A stretch of DNA of 64,000 nt from 13-2-20CM-66-19 sp036273735 (GCA_036273735.1 DASUHA010000053.1:1-64000); one strand, 5' to 3'; counted from the first letter of the stretch, positions 7,745 through 16,874 are shown. Translations and numbers: made by a program. Notes: generated by a model not told the origin, from the sequence alone.

Positions 7745-8707
7745 ATGAAGCAGACGACGTTTGAGTCTCTGGCGTGGAAGCACAAGGGCAAGATGACCCG
7801 TCGGGAGCGCTTCCTGGCGGAGATGGATGCGGTGATGCCGTGGAAGAGCCTGATTGGGCTGATCGAGCCGCATTACCCGAAGGCCGGCAACGGCACTCAG
7901 CCGATGCCGCTGGAACGGATGCTGCGTATCCACTTCATGCAGCACTGGTTCAACCTCTCTGACCCCGCGATGGAGGACGCGCTGTACGACTCGGAGTCGA
8001 TGCGCCGCTTTGCCGGCATCGAGCTCGCCGAGGATGCGGTTCCTGACGAGTCGACGATCTTGCGCTTCCGGCATTTGCTCGAGCAGCACAAGCTCAGCGA
8101 AGGCATCTTTGCGCAGGTCCGCAAGCTCCTGGAGGAAAAGCGGCTGCTGCTGAAGTCCGGCACGATCGTAGACGCGACGATCATTGCCGCTCCTCCCTCG
8201 ACCAAGAATGCCGAGGGGACACGGGACCCTGAGATGCACCAGACAAAGAAGGGGAAAGACTGGCACTTCGGGATGAAGGCACACGTGGGTACCGACCGGC
8301 GCGGCATCGTACACAGTCTGACTACCACGGCGGCGAACGTGCACGACAGCACTCAGATGGCTAAGCTCCTTCACGGCCAGGAGCGCGAGGTCTTCGGCGA
8401 TCAAGCCTACTGGAACGAGTCGCACCGGCGTAGTGCCTTGGCCAAGGGAATCCGCTATCGCATCAACCGCCGGCCGGCAGGCGGCAGACGGCTCACTGAG
8501 AATGAGCGCCGGATCAACCGGCTGCGCTCGCGGTCTCGGGCTCGATGCGAGCACGTTTTTCACGTGGTCAAGAACCTCTGGGGCTTCACCAAGGTGCGCT
8601 ACCGCGGGCTGGCGAAGAACACCTCGCGGCTGTTCACGGCCTTTGCTCTGGCGAACCTGTACCTGCTGCGCCGACGGCTGTTGCCAACGCAGGCAAGGTG
8701 TCTCTGA
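7745..8707 (+). CDS. IS5-family DDE transposase
   Basis: A transposase of about 320 residues. The N-terminus (MKQTTFESLAWKHKGKMTR) and the SDPAMEDALYDSESMRRFAG and PDESTILRFRHLLE blocks are typical of the IS5 group. The catalytic triad is visible as D in GTIVDATIIAAP, D in VFGDQAYW and E in RCEHVFHVVKNLWGF. The ATG at 7745 follows a GAGAGAGG ribosome-binding site; an upstream in-frame start at 7712 would add a glycine-rich stretch not seen in the family. It acts in cis on the terminal repeats of this element. Confidence 0.92.
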   Translation: MKQTTFESLAWKHKGKMTRRERFLAEMDAVMPWKSLIGLIEPHYPKAGNGTQPMPLERMLRIHFMQHWFNLSDPAMEDALYDSESMRRFAGIELAEDAVPDESTILRFRHLLEQHKLSEGIFAQVRKLLEEKRLLLKSGTIVDATIIAAPPSTKNAEGTRDPEMHQTKKGKDWHFGMKAHVGTDRRGIVHSLTTTAANVHDSTQMAKLLHGQEREVFGDQAYWNESHRRSALAKGIRYRINRRPAGGRRLTENERRINRLRSRSRARCEHVFHVVKNLWGFTKVRYRGLAKNTSRLFTAFALANLYLLRRRLLPTQARCL

Positions 8708-8828
8708 AGAAGGCGGAGGCACCCGGGATGACCGAGAAACCACAACCGAACAGCGCCTAAGGCGCCCCCCGGAGCGCTTTGTCGTGATTTCAAACTCTCT
8801 AATCATTTCAAACACCAGCTTTGCCACT

Positions 8829-8845
8829 ACCTGCGCAGGGCTTCC
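8829..8845 (-). repeat. Right terminal inverted repeat of the IS5 element
   Basis: Reverse complement reads GGAAGCCCTGCGCAGGT and pairs with the left end with three mismatches. It is followed directly by the CTAG duplication. Confidence 0.8.
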
Positions 8846-8849
8846 CTAG

Positions 8850-9019
8850 GTGGGAGTCTTGTCATGGCGCCCGAGTGCCAGCTCAATCTGATATCGCCGA
8901 TCAGAACTGAAGAGCCAAGCGCCGTCAAGTCCGCCGCCAAGCCGCTACCGCCCCAAGAATTCGGACCGCAGCCTGCCCGCCGGCGGCCTGAGCACCGACT
9001 TCTGCGAAGGGACTACGGC
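8850..9019. other. Gap between the IS element and the prolyl oligopeptidase gene
   Basis: No gene recognised. This DNA was the original upstream region of the TIR-TPR gene before the IS insertion, so that gene's native promoter may lie here, but I cannot pick out clear -35 and -10 elements. Confidence 0.4.
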
Positions 9020-11185
9020 TCAAGGCCTCTCGGGGGTGCCGGGCGGGTTTTTCACTCCCAGAGTGTTGGCCTCAAAAGCCCACACATCCGCCATCTGCGC
9101 GATCTGCTTGTCGGTAGGCATGTAGGTGTGACTGGTCGCGCCCGTCGTCTTCAGCAGGATCGGGTTGGCGCAGGTCTGTGCGCGCTGGATTGCCGCGGTG
9201 AACTTGAACTCGTGCATCGGCACGACACGGTCGTCGTCCCACGAAGTCGTGATGAGGGTGGGCGGATAGCATGTCCCACCGTGGATATTGTCGAGCGGTG
9301 AGTAGGCATAGAGCCATTTGAAGGCGCGCGCATCGCCCGAGGTACCGTATTCGGGCGCCCAGAGCGCGCCCCCGGAGAAGTCCTGGTAGCGCAGCATGTC
9401 GAGGACGCCATGACCGATGTAGGCGGCGCCGAAGAGCTCGGGATGCTGAGTGATCGAAGCGCCCGTGAGCAGGCCGCCGTTGGAGTAGCCCTGAATCCCC
9501 AGGTGGCTGGCGCTGGTATAGCGCTGCGCGATCAGGTATTTTGCAGCCCAGGCGAAATCGTCGAACACGTTCTGCTTGTGGGAGAGCATGCCCGCCTGAT
9601 GCCACTTCTCGCCGTAGGTGTCGCCGCCCCGCATGTTGGCTACGGCATATATCCCGCCGAGCTCCAGCCACACGGGCAAAACAGGGTTGAAGCTTGGCAT
9701 GACCGAGATATCGAAGCCGCCATAGCCGTAGAGCACCGTGGGACTACGGCCGTCCCGCTTCACGTCCTTGCGGGCCACGATGAACAGGGGCACCCGGGTG
9801 CCATCCTTGGAGCGATAGAAGACCAGACGCGTGTCATACCGAGTGGGATCGAAACGCACCTGCGGCGCAAACACCGTCTGTGTGCTCGCCTGCCGCACCT
9901 CGTACCGGTAGATCCGTTCCGGGTAGAGGAACGAGGTGAAGCCGAAATAGACACTGTTGGAGTCGTTACGCGAGGAAATCGACGCGACCGTGCCCAGAGT
10001 CGGCAGAGGGAGATCGCGCAGACGCTTTCCGCCGGTCGTATAGAGCGTGAGGCGACTGGTGGCATCGATCTCGGAGTCCACGATGAGGCGTCCACCGGCC
10101 ATGCCTGCCTGCTGGATCACTCCCTTGCCTTCGGGGATGATCGTGCGCCAGTGCGCGGGCGCCGGATCCGCCAGGTCAGCGGCGACGATCCGGCTCTTGG
10201 GCGCACCGAGCGTGGTTTGCAGATACACCATCCCCTTTTGCACCCCGACAACGTTGTACTGCGCATCATTGCGGGTATAGAGAGCAGCCAGCTTGGCGCC
10301 GACGTCGGGCCGGTCCGGGCTGCCGAGATCGGCGTAATAGAGCTCGTTCTCTGGTGCCGTACCGTTGACCAGTGAGACGAAAAGATACCGCCCATCCTCA
10401 CTCACCTGCCCTGCGATGATCCAATGCGGCAGATCCGGCCTTTGATAGACCAGCCGGTCCGTGCTCTGCGGCTGTCCGAGCGAGTGAAAGAAGAGCTGCT
10501 GATTGATGACTTGCTGATTGATCCGGTTGCCTGCCGGGGGCGTCGGATACCGCGAGTAGAAGAACCCGTTATCTCCATTGGTCCAGGCGATGTTCGAGAA
10601 TTTCACCCATTGAACACTGTCGGGCAGTGTCTTGTCCGTGGACACGTCGAGGACTCGCACCGTCTCCCAGTCGGACCCACCCGCAGACAACGCGTAAGCC
10701 AGATACCGGCCATCGGGTGAAGGCTGGAAATCTACGAGCGCCACCGAGCCGTCGGGCGAGAGCGCGTTGGGATCGATCAGGACGCGCGGACTCGCCGCAG
10801 GAGAGTCCTGGACGTAAAGGACGGACTGGTTCTGCAGGCCGGCATTGCGCCGAAAAAAGATGCGGCTCCCTGCGATTTCGACTGGAGTCGACTCTTTGGC
10901 GTAATTCCACAATTGAGTCAGGCGCTGACGCATCCAACCCCGCACCGGAATCTTGGCGAGATAGTCGTCCGTCAGCCGATTCTCCGCCGCCACCCAGCGG
11001 TGCAGCGCCGGGCTCTGCATGTTCTCCATCCACCGATAAGGCGCCGGCACGCGCGTGCCGAAGTATTCGGCTACCGTCGGGTCGCGGGGCGCGACTGGAT
11101 AGCTCGGTGCATCGTGCATCGGCGAGGCAATGCCCGGGGCGGTGGCGAGCAACAGGAAGGAGGTGAGCGCCGTGGCTGCTTTCAT
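9020..11185 (-). CDS. Prolyl oligopeptidase, S9A family, exported
   Basis: A serine peptidase of about 721 residues that cleaves short peptides after proline. The signal peptide is clear (MKAATALTSFLLLATAPGIA), so the Met at 11185 is preferred to the one at 11200. An N-terminal seven-bladed propeller region is followed by an alpha/beta-hydrolase domain. The catalytic serine is in GIQGYSNGGLLTGA (about residue 568), the aspartate in SWDDDRVVP (about 650) and the histidine in TGATSHTYMP (about 686). Length and order match the family. It is the first of four exported peptidases in this window and probably acts in the periplasm on peptides. Confidence 0.93.
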   Translation of the reverse strand: MKAATALTSFLLLATAPGIASPMHDAPSYPVAPRDPTVAEYFGTRVPAPYRWMENMQSPALHRWVAAENRLTDDYLAKIPVRGWMRQRLTQLWNYAKESTPVEIAGSRIFFRRNAGLQNQSVLYVQDSPAASPRVLIDPNALSPDGSVALVDFQPSPDGRYLAYALSAGGSDWETVRVLDVSTDKTLPDSVQWVKFSNIAWTNGDNGFFYSRYPTPPAGNRINQQVINQQLFFHSLGQPQSTDRLVYQRPDLPHWIIAGQVSEDGRYLFVSLVNGTAPENELYYADLGSPDRPDVGAKLAALYTRNDAQYNVVGVQKGMVYLQTTLGAPKSRIVAADLADPAPAHWRTIIPEGKGVIQQAGMAGGRLIVDSEIDATSRLTLYTTGGKRLRDLPLPTLGTVASISSRNDSNSVYFGFTSFLYPERIYRYEVRQASTQTVFAPQVRFDPTRYDTRLVFYRSKDGTRVPLFIVARKDVKRDGRSPTVLYGYGGFDISVMPSFNPVLPVWLELGGIYAVANMRGGDTYGEKWHQAGMLSHKQNVFDDFAWAAKYLIAQRYTSASHLGIQGYSNGGLLTGASITQHPELFGAAYIGHGVLDMLRYQDFSGGALWAPEYGTSGDARAFKWLYAYSPLDNIHGGTCYPPTLITTSWDDDRVVPMHEFKFTAAIQRAQTCANPILLKTTGATSHTYMPTDKQIAQMADVWAFEANTLGVKNPPGTPERP

Positions 11186-11281
11186 CGGGAGCGCTTCCAA
11201 TCGGGCGGGAGCGCCAGTTTACCAGCCCGGCGGCGCGATCCGGCTCGCCCTACCGGCGCCTCGTCGCAGACCGTGTCCGGA

Positions 11282-11887
11282 TCAGGCGATCGCCGCTGTC
11301 GCGCGTCGCCGTGAGTTGATCTGCAGCAGATGCGCCACGGCCAGGGGAGGCAGGAGCGCCATCAGTACGTAGTCGCGCCAGCTCGAGAGGAATGCGCCCT
11401 CGATGATCTGCCCGGTATATTCGAGTACGGTCCACGCCCCCAGCAACGTCAAGACGATGGTTGCAATGCGGCCTACCGGGCTGTCCTCGAAAAGAATGGT
11501 TCTCGAGGCAAGCCAGAGGCCGAGGGGTCCGAGGAGCGCGGCTAGAATCAGAGGAATTCCGAAATTGAGCGGCATGACTCCACGTCCCATCATGGCGAGA
11601 GCCACGGTAAAGAACCAAGCAAGAGGGCCGAGGCAGACTGCCATCTCGAGAGACAGCAGCCAGGAAGGAAGGCTCATCGATGAACGGTACATGTTGTCCA
11701 CCCTTTCCAGATAACTGACGAAGATGCTGCCGAGCGCCCATGCCAGGGCGGACGCGTCACCCGGGATATGGTCCAGTTCATGGGCCATGGCTTGGACCCA
11801 CTGCTTGCGATTCCGAGGCGAGGCCCAGGCTGCATGCTTGAGGAGCAGAGCTGCTGCCGCACGTGCTGCCGTCTCTCGATGCCTCAT
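11282..11887 (-). CDS. PadR-coupled integral membrane protein
   Basis: A protein of about 201 residues beginning MRHRETAARAAAALLLKHAA. Its ATG overlaps the TGA of the PadR gene by four bases (ATGA). A soluble N-terminal part (SPRNRKQWVQAMAHELDHIP) is followed by about four membrane segments (for example AVCLGPLAWFFTVALAMM, GIPLILAALLGPLGLWLAS, IATIVLTLLGAWTVLEYTG, YVLMALLPPLAVAHLLQI). The family is not one I can name. Coupling to PadR suggests that it is the regulated target. The TonB-like partner of the second PadR gene (55290-56219) has a similar soluble lead-in before its membrane segment. Confidence 0.7.
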   Translation of the reverse strand: MRHRETAARAAAALLLKHAAWASPRNRKQWVQAMAHELDHIPGDASALAWALGSIFVSYLERVDNMYRSSMSLPSWLLSLEMAVCLGPLAWFFTVALAMMGRGVMPLNFGIPLILAALLGPLGLWLASRTILFEDSPVGRIATIVLTLLGAWTVLEYTGQIIEGAFLSSWRDYVLMALLPPLAVAHLLQINSRRRATAAIA

Positions 11888-12198
11888 GCGAGCGCCCCAT
11901 CCGGCGCGGCGCGCTTCTGCACCCCGGCATCGGCAGCAATCGCGCTCCGGGCGAAGGCCACACCCGCCGCCGTCAGGCGGTAAACATGGCGCGGAGGACG
12001 GCCGGCCTGTACGGCAGCCTGCCATTGCGACTCCAACAGCCCCCGATCGCAGAGCCGCATCAATATCGGGTACAGCGTTCCTGACTTCAGGGCGGTGATC
12101 TGCGACAGCTCATAACCGTAGTGCCAGGCGCGGGACCGCTTGCTCAACGCCTCCAGCAGCAACAGCGTATGTATGGACGGCCTTCTGTTTCGCTCCAT
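11884..12198 (-). CDS. PadR-family transcriptional regulator
   Basis: A 104-residue winged-helix repressor. The family core is present: LLLLEALSKRSRAWHYGYEL, then TALKSGTLYPILMRLCDRGL and the wing HVYRLTAAG. It belongs to the short PadR subfamily that lacks the long C-terminal dimer helix. It is the first gene of a two-gene unit with a membrane protein and probably represses its own operon. No ribosome-binding site is seen; a TATGTAGACTT box lies only five bases upstream of the start codon, so the mRNA may be leaderless. Confidence 0.88.
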   Translation of the reverse strand: MERNRRPSIHTLLLLEALSKRSRAWHYGYELSQITALKSGTLYPILMRLCDRGLLESQWQAAVQAGRPPRHVYRLTAAGVAFARSAIAADAGVQKRAAPDGALA

Positions 12199-12203
12199 GC
12201 CAT

Positions 12204-12224
12204 AAGTCTACATATATCGAGATA
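12204..12224 (-). promoter_or_regulatory. Promoter/operator box of the first PadR cassette
   Basis: On the minus strand an imperfect palindrome TATCTCGATATA (12213-12224) runs into TATGTAGACTT (12204-12214), five bases before the PadR start codon. The same TATGTAGACTT occurs six bases before the second PadR gene at 56521. It could be an extended -10 element, the PadR operator, or both. Confidence 0.55.
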
Positions 12225-12592
12225 ATTGTCCACATCGCTGTACTGAAACGTGATCGGCCTCTTAGAGCAACCGTCCCAGGAAGGCTGATTCGATCACGAC
12301 CCTCCGCGTTTTTTTGCCCGCTTTCCCGGAAGGTCCCGCCATACGGGGCAGCTCGCGATCGCGAATGCCCCAAGAACACAGCAGACAGGCAATAGTTGCG
12401 GCAGACCCGCGCGGCGGGATGAGGGACTAAGAATCCGCCTTTGATTCAGCACGGGCGGCCGCATCCACAGGCCGCACGGGACTCCGGATCTGTGGGCCGT
12501 GCTAGCATTTAGGCCCTGCCAGAACGATGCCAACCCGTGGCCGCCGCGCTGCCCGCCGCCGCCAACAGAGTTGCTACAAGGAGATGCCTGCC
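12225..12592. other. Divergent intergenic region with inverted repeats; possible small RNA
   Basis: This gap separates PadR (minus) from the M13 peptidase (plus). It contains a long hairpin whose arms are CGTGATCG-GCCT (12249-12260) and AGGC-TGATT-CGATCACG (12282-12298), followed ten bases later by a run of seven T (12309-12315). A second hairpin, GGGGCA ... TGCCCC (12345-12371), encloses the palindrome CGCGATCGCG. No protein gene is recognised. Because both neighbours are transcribed outward, a hairpin followed by a T-run is unexpected unless a short plus-strand RNA ends here. The distance to the T-run weakens the terminator reading. Confidence 0.4.
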
Positions 12593-14659
12593 GTGCGTTC
12601 GTCTCACCTCACCGCCCTCGCTACCGCCACCGCTTTACTCATCGCGCCCGCGCGGTTGCCGGCACGAACGCCGGCGCAAGCCGTTGCGCACGGCATCGCC
12701 CTGCAGAACATGGATCCGAGCGTGAAGCCGGGAGATGATTTCTACCACTATGCCAACGGTGCGTGGATTGCGCGCGCGAAGATTCCGGCAGACCGGGCGG
12801 CGGTGGGCGTCTTCACGACCCTGTTCGACAAGAGCCGCAAGAACGTCGCGGGCATCGTGAAGGAGGCGGCAGCGTCGAACGCGCCGGCGGGCTCGGGCAA
12901 GCGCAAGATCGCCGACCTCTACGCCTCCTTCATGGACACGAAAACCATCGATTCACTGGGACTCACGCCGCTGCAGCCGGAGCTCTCGAAGGTGAAGGCG
13001 ATCCGGGACCGGCGCGAGCTGGCGACGATGATGGGCAGCATGCTGCGCGCCGATGTCGATCCGCTCAACAATACCAACTTCCACACCATGCATCTCTTCG
13101 GGCTGTGGACCTCACCGGGATTCAGGAAGCCGGGGGAGTATGCAGTCTATCTGCTCGAGGGCGGCTTGGTGCTGCCCAGCCCCGACTACTACCTGTCGGA
13201 TTCCGCGCACATGCAGCAGGTCCGGACGAAATACGCCGCGCACATTGCAGCCATGCTGCGCCTGGCGGGCTATTCCGACCCGGCTCCGCGGGCCGCGAAG
13301 ATCCTGGCGCTCGAGCACGCCATTGCCAAAGTCCACGAGAGCCTTGCGGACAACCAAGTCATCGAGAAGGCGAATAACGTATGGACGCCTGCCGACTTCG
13401 AGGCGAAGGCCCCGGGGCTCGACTGGCAGGCATACTTCGCCGCGGCCGGTCTGGCGCCGCAACGGGAATTCTATGTCTGGCAACCCTCGGCGTTCACCGC
13501 CGAGTCGGCGCTGGTTGCCTCGGCACCGCTCGCCACCTGGAAAGACTGGCTCGCATTTCATCTACTGGAGCAGTACGGGCCGTATCTCTCACAACCGTTC
13601 GCGCGGGAAACCTTCAACTTCGAGGGAAAGGTCCTGGCGGGGGTATCGCAGGAGGAGCCGCGCTGGAAGCGAGCGGTGGACCTCGTGAACGGCGAGCTGG
13701 GCGATGAGGTGGGCCAGCTATACGCGAAGAAGTACTTTCCTCCGCAGGCCAAGGCGGAAGCGCAGGACATGGTGGCGCACCTGATCAGGACCTATCACCG
13801 GCGGCTGGAGGCGCTGACGTGGCTCACGCCGTCCACCAAGGCCGAAGCCCTGAAGAAGCTCGACTCGCTCTACGTCGGAATCGGCTATCCCGAAACCTGG
13901 CTGGACTATTCGACCTATGTAGTCAAGCCGCACGACCTCTTTGGTAACGCGTGGCGGGCACAGTTAGTGAAATACCGATACAACATCGACCGCCTCGGCA
14001 AGCCGGTCAATCGTCACGAGTGGTGGATGTCGCCGCAGACGGTTAATGCGGTCAATCTGCCCGTGCAGAATGCGCTCAACTTCCCGGCCGCAATTCTGCA
14101 GCCGCCCTTCTTCGATCCCAAGGCGCCGGCAGCCGACAACTATGGGGCGATCGGGACGATCATCGGGCACGAGATCAGCCATACCTTCGATGCGGAAGGC
14201 AGCACCTTCGACGCGACCGGAGAGCTGCGCAACTGGTGGACCGCGACCGATCACCAGCACTTCGAACAGGAGGCGAAGGCTCTGGAAGAGCAGTATGACG
14301 CTTACGAGGTTCTGCCCGGACTGCACGTCAACGGCCGACAGACCATCGACGAGAACATCGCCGATCTCGGTGGCGTGGCGGCCTCTTACCAGGCTTACCA
14401 CGACTCGCTCGACGGCAAGCCGGCGCCGAAGATCGGCGGCTTCACCGGCGATCAGCAGTTCTTCATCGCCTTTGCGCAGAACTATGGCTCGAAGACGCGG
14501 CCGGCAACCCTACAGCGGCAGGTGCTCACCGATTCTCATTCGCCGGCGCAGTTCCGAGCAGTCATGGTGCGCAACTCCGATGCCTGGTACGAGGCCTTCG
14601 ATGTCAGGCCGGGGCAGAGGCTGTACCTGCCGCCGGACAGGCGCGTGCGGATCTGGTAA
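12593..14659 (+). CDS. M13-family zinc metallopeptidase (neprilysin-like), exported
   Basis: A peptidase of about 688 residues of the neprilysin/PepO type. A signal peptide (VRSSHLTALATATALLIAPA) follows a GTG start with AAGGAG nine bases upstream; the ATG at 12584 lies directly on that site and the one at 12527 adds an arginine-rich stretch. Zinc-binding residues are visible in TIIGHEISHTFDAEG (HEISH) and in DENIADLGG (third ligand E). The VNLPVQNALNFPAAILQPPF block before the zinc site is the usual substrate-binding strand. The C-terminus ends VRIW. It should degrade small peptides outside the cytoplasm. Confidence 0.93.
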   Translation: MRSSHLTALATATALLIAPARLPARTPAQAVAHGIALQNMDPSVKPGDDFYHYANGAWIARAKIPADRAAVGVFTTLFDKSRKNVAGIVKEAAASNAPAGSGKRKIADLYASFMDTKTIDSLGLTPLQPELSKVKAIRDRRELATMMGSMLRADVDPLNNTNFHTMHLFGLWTSPGFRKPGEYAVYLLEGGLVLPSPDYYLSDSAHMQQVRTKYAAHIAAMLRLAGYSDPAPRAAKILALEHAIAKVHESLADNQVIEKANNVWTPADFEAKAPGLDWQAYFAAAGLAPQREFYVWQPSAFTAESALVASAPLATWKDWLAFHLLEQYGPYLSQPFARETFNFEGKVLAGVSQEEPRWKRAVDLVNGELGDEVGQLYAKKYFPPQAKAEAQDMVAHLIRTYHRRLEALTWLTPSTKAEALKKLDSLYVGIGYPETWLDYSTYVVKPHDLFGNAWRAQLVKYRYNIDRLGKPVNRHEWWMSPQTVNAVNLPVQNALNFPAAILQPPFFDPKAPAADNYGAIGTIIGHEISHTFDAEGSTFDATGELRNWWTATDHQHFEQEAKALEEQYDAYEVLPGLHVNGRQTIDENIADLGGVAASYQAYHDSLDGKPAPKIGGFTGDQQFFIAFAQNYGSKTRPATLQRQVLTDSHSPAQFRAVMVRNSDAWYEAFDVRPGQRLYLPPDRRVRIW

Positions 14660-14684
14660 CGGCCGAGGTGACGGCTCTCGAGCC

Positions 14685-16874
14685 TCACGGTGAGCTGGGC
14701 GTGAGCCGCAGCGCCTGCCACTCGTAGCCTTTCAGCCCGAATCGCAAACGGCCGGCCCCATCCAGACTCGACTCGGATGCTTTGGCCCCCAACAGGCCGG
14801 TCACTTTCATGGCCGGCGTGGCGCCCTTGATGGCGACCGTCTCATCGATGGCCGAGCCCCCGAAGTTGATGGCGGTGACTTCCAGATCGCTGCTGTCGGG
14901 CAGCCGACTCACCAACACGAACAGCCCTTTGGTCTGGGCCGCAGGCGCGTCCACCACCTGTCCCGCATACAACCGCAGCTGCGAGCGTACCTTCAGGATC
15001 CGGGCGAGCTGTGATGCGAACGAGTCGGCATGCTCGAGCTGACTCGGCAGCGACCCATAGAGTGACGTCGCTCGCGGGAGGCCCGCCTTCGAGCGGATCG
15101 CAGCCGGATTCGAGCCGAGGAGATCGTAGGCGCCGCGATTGATCCAGCGGGTATCGCCGTCGGCGAGCCGCTCGCGGACCGAGGCGGCAGGAAGAGTGAG
15201 GTCGCCGACCAGGTCCCATCCGGAGAGCGCGAACACGCCCGGCTGCATGGCGTTGAAGAAAGCCAGCAGCAGATGGAGGTGCTCGATCTCCTTGACCTCC
15301 TCCGGTGTGATGTTCGTGAGATCCCGGATCCCGAGCTTCGCGGCGATCAGGCTGGCTGTCGTGCAGGCAACGCCATTGCCGAACTTGAGATTGTACGGCG
15401 CACCGTCACCGATGAGCCGGCTGTACATGTCCTGCCGGATGAGCCCCTGCAGAGCCTGACCCGTGATCTGCCCGCCGTGAAAAGGCAGGAGATCGCTTGC
15501 GTGCGGACCGCTCAACATTCCCAGGCCCATGGTGAGCTCGTCATGATTCTGCAGAGCATGGATCAGGCGCCCGGGATCGACGCCGTTCTGCTGCATGAGA
15601 CGGTAGACGAGGCGCAGGAACTCGGCATCGCCAGTGAGAAGCGCGTGATCGTAGGCGGGGCGGGTCACGAAGTCATAAGAGAGGTCCGGGCCGCCACTCA
15701 ACATACTGCGCATCGCATCGAGCGGTGCCGCGAGCTCCTCGAACGTGTATCCGCCCAGCTTTCGCGCCGTGTCCGCGAGCAGCTGATTCACGGTCACCGA
15801 CAGTGGGTGATCCGCAAACCAGACCCGTCCGTCGGACGTGCGCTCGATGCCGAGCAGGCTATTGGCATCGAGGCGCACCATGTCGTCGCCGAGGACGCCG
15901 ATCTCGTCCACTTCATCACCGACGACGAGCCGCTCGGCGGCGAAGCTGGGATCGAGCCAATCCAGGGTCGGTTGCCCCTGCTTGAAGATGTGCAGGTACA
16001 CCCAGCGGCGTCTCACGCCGTCGACTCCACGCACGATGTCGGTGGCGCTCCAGTCAGTGACCTTCACGCCGGGTGCGTAGAAGATCCCGGAATGGAGCTG
16101 TCCCACGATGTAGCCCTTCGCCGCAAGAGCGTCTACGGTCGCAGGACTGAGGTTCACGGCATCCTGCCCCGGAGGCACCGATGGCAGTAGTCCCCAATCG
16201 GACTTCGGAATGCTCACCATGCTGTAGAGACCCGGATAGTCCTTGAAGGCGCGTTCGGCGAGCAGCCAGTCGGCTCCCTTCCCGGTATGTCCGGGCACGA
16301 TATCGCCGATCACGATGGCGCCATGGCGGTGCGCCGTCGCGACCAGCTCCTTGTACTGTGACGCGGTGCCGAAGGCCGGATCGATCTCGAAACTGATCCG
16401 ATCGAAGTGCCCGTCGACCGAGGGCGTGTACGAGCGTCCGCGAAGGCCACCCGACAGCTTCACCGGCCCGGTGTGCATGCCCTGGATGCCGATCTGCTGG
16501 AGCGCGCGCCACAGCCGCTCATCGGAGAGCGTCGCGAGTACCGAAGCGCCCGCGGGGTCAGCGATGGTGGAAGCCGGATAGGCTGTGAACCAGACCGATG
16601 CCCGCGAGACGGCGGCATGCGGCTCCGGGTCCCCATAGGGGTGGTGCCACTGCGTAGAGTTGCCGGAGTAACGCCGAGCCACTGCTTGCGCGTGATGCAG
16701 CATCGAGTGCTCTTCGAGCCATCGAATGTAGTGGGAGTCAGCGGGCGCAGGCTGGACGGAGGCTGCATCAGCAGCCCTCGAGGTGTCGGCGGCGGGAATC
16801 GCCGCGCAAAGCATGGCCACACAGCCTATCCAGCCTGGAAGCCTGCAACGACGTGGGACGGCTCGTCTCATCAT
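14685..16874 (-). CDS. GH13 alpha-amylase superfamily enzyme, trehalose-synthase-like, exported
   Basis: An enzyme of about 729 residues with an N-terminal signal segment (PGWIGCVAMLCAAIPAA). GH13 regions are visible in order: region I IVIGDIVPGHTG, region II VRLDANSL (nucleophile D), region III YTFEELAAP (acid/base E) and region IV LIHALQNHDELT (stabiliser D). The surrounding sequence most resembles maltose alpha-D-glucosyltransferase / trehalose synthase proteins, but those are normally cytoplasmic while this one looks exported. A C-terminal beta domain (LEVTAINFGGSA) closes the protein. The ORF extends to 16985; the Met at 16874 follows a purine-rich AGAAGAAGAG and fits the signal peptide. 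Substrate is inferred to be an alpha-glucan or alpha-glucosyl disaccharide. Confidence 0.8.
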   Translation of the reverse strand: MMRRAVPRRCRLPGWIGCVAMLCAAIPAADTSRAADAASVQPAPADSHYIRWLEEHSMLHHAQAVARRYSGNSTQWHHPYGDPEPHAAVSRASVWFTAYPASTIADPAGASVLATLSDERLWRALQQIGIQGMHTGPVKLSGGLRGRSYTPSVDGHFDRISFEIDPAFGTASQYKELVATAHRHGAIVIGDIVPGHTGKGADWLLAERAFKDYPGLYSMVSIPKSDWGLLPSVPPGQDAVNLSPATVDALAAKGYIVGQLHSGIFYAPGVKVTDWSATDIVRGVDGVRRRWVYLHIFKQGQPTLDWLDPSFAAERLVVGDEVDEIGVLGDDMVRLDANSLLGIERTSDGRVWFADHPLSVTVNQLLADTARKLGGYTFEELAAPLDAMRSMLSGGPDLSYDFVTRPAYDHALLTGDAEFLRLVYRLMQQNGVDPGRLIHALQNHDELTMGLGMLSGPHASDLLPFHGGQITGQALQGLIRQDMYSRLIGDGAPYNLKFGNGVACTTASLIAAKLGIRDLTNITPEEVKEIEHLHLLLAFFNAMQPGVFALSGWDLVGDLTLPAASVRERLADGDTRWINRGAYDLLGSNPAAIRSKAGLPRATSLYGSLPSQLEHADSFASQLARILKVRSQLRLYAGQVVDAPAAQTKGLFVLVSRLPDSSDLEVTAINFGGSAIDETVAIKGATPAMKVTGLLGAKASESSLDGAGRLRFGLKGYEWQALRLTPSSP

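Larger units (their letters stand above)
7668..8845 (+). mobile_element. IS5-family insertion sequence (1178 bp)
   Basis: The element is bounded by imperfect 17-bp terminal inverted repeats and by a 4-bp CTAG direct repeat (7664-7667 and 8846-8849), the target duplication expected of IS5-type elements. It contains one intact DDE transposase gene occupying most of its length. The left end lies 13 bp upstream of the TTG start of the TIR-TPR gene, so the insertion separates that gene from its original promoter. The element looks recent: ends, duplication and transposase frame are all intact. Confidence 0.88.

Noticed and set aside
7664..8827. 387-residue minus-strand ORF inside the IS element
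   Set aside because: It spans almost exactly the IS and is antisense to a full DDE transposase. No family resemblance.
9025..9060. Intrinsic terminator suggested by GGGCGGGTTTTTCAC
   Set aside because: The T-run reads in the plus direction, where no gene ends, and lies inside the 3' end of the minus-strand peptidase gene without a stable stem before it.
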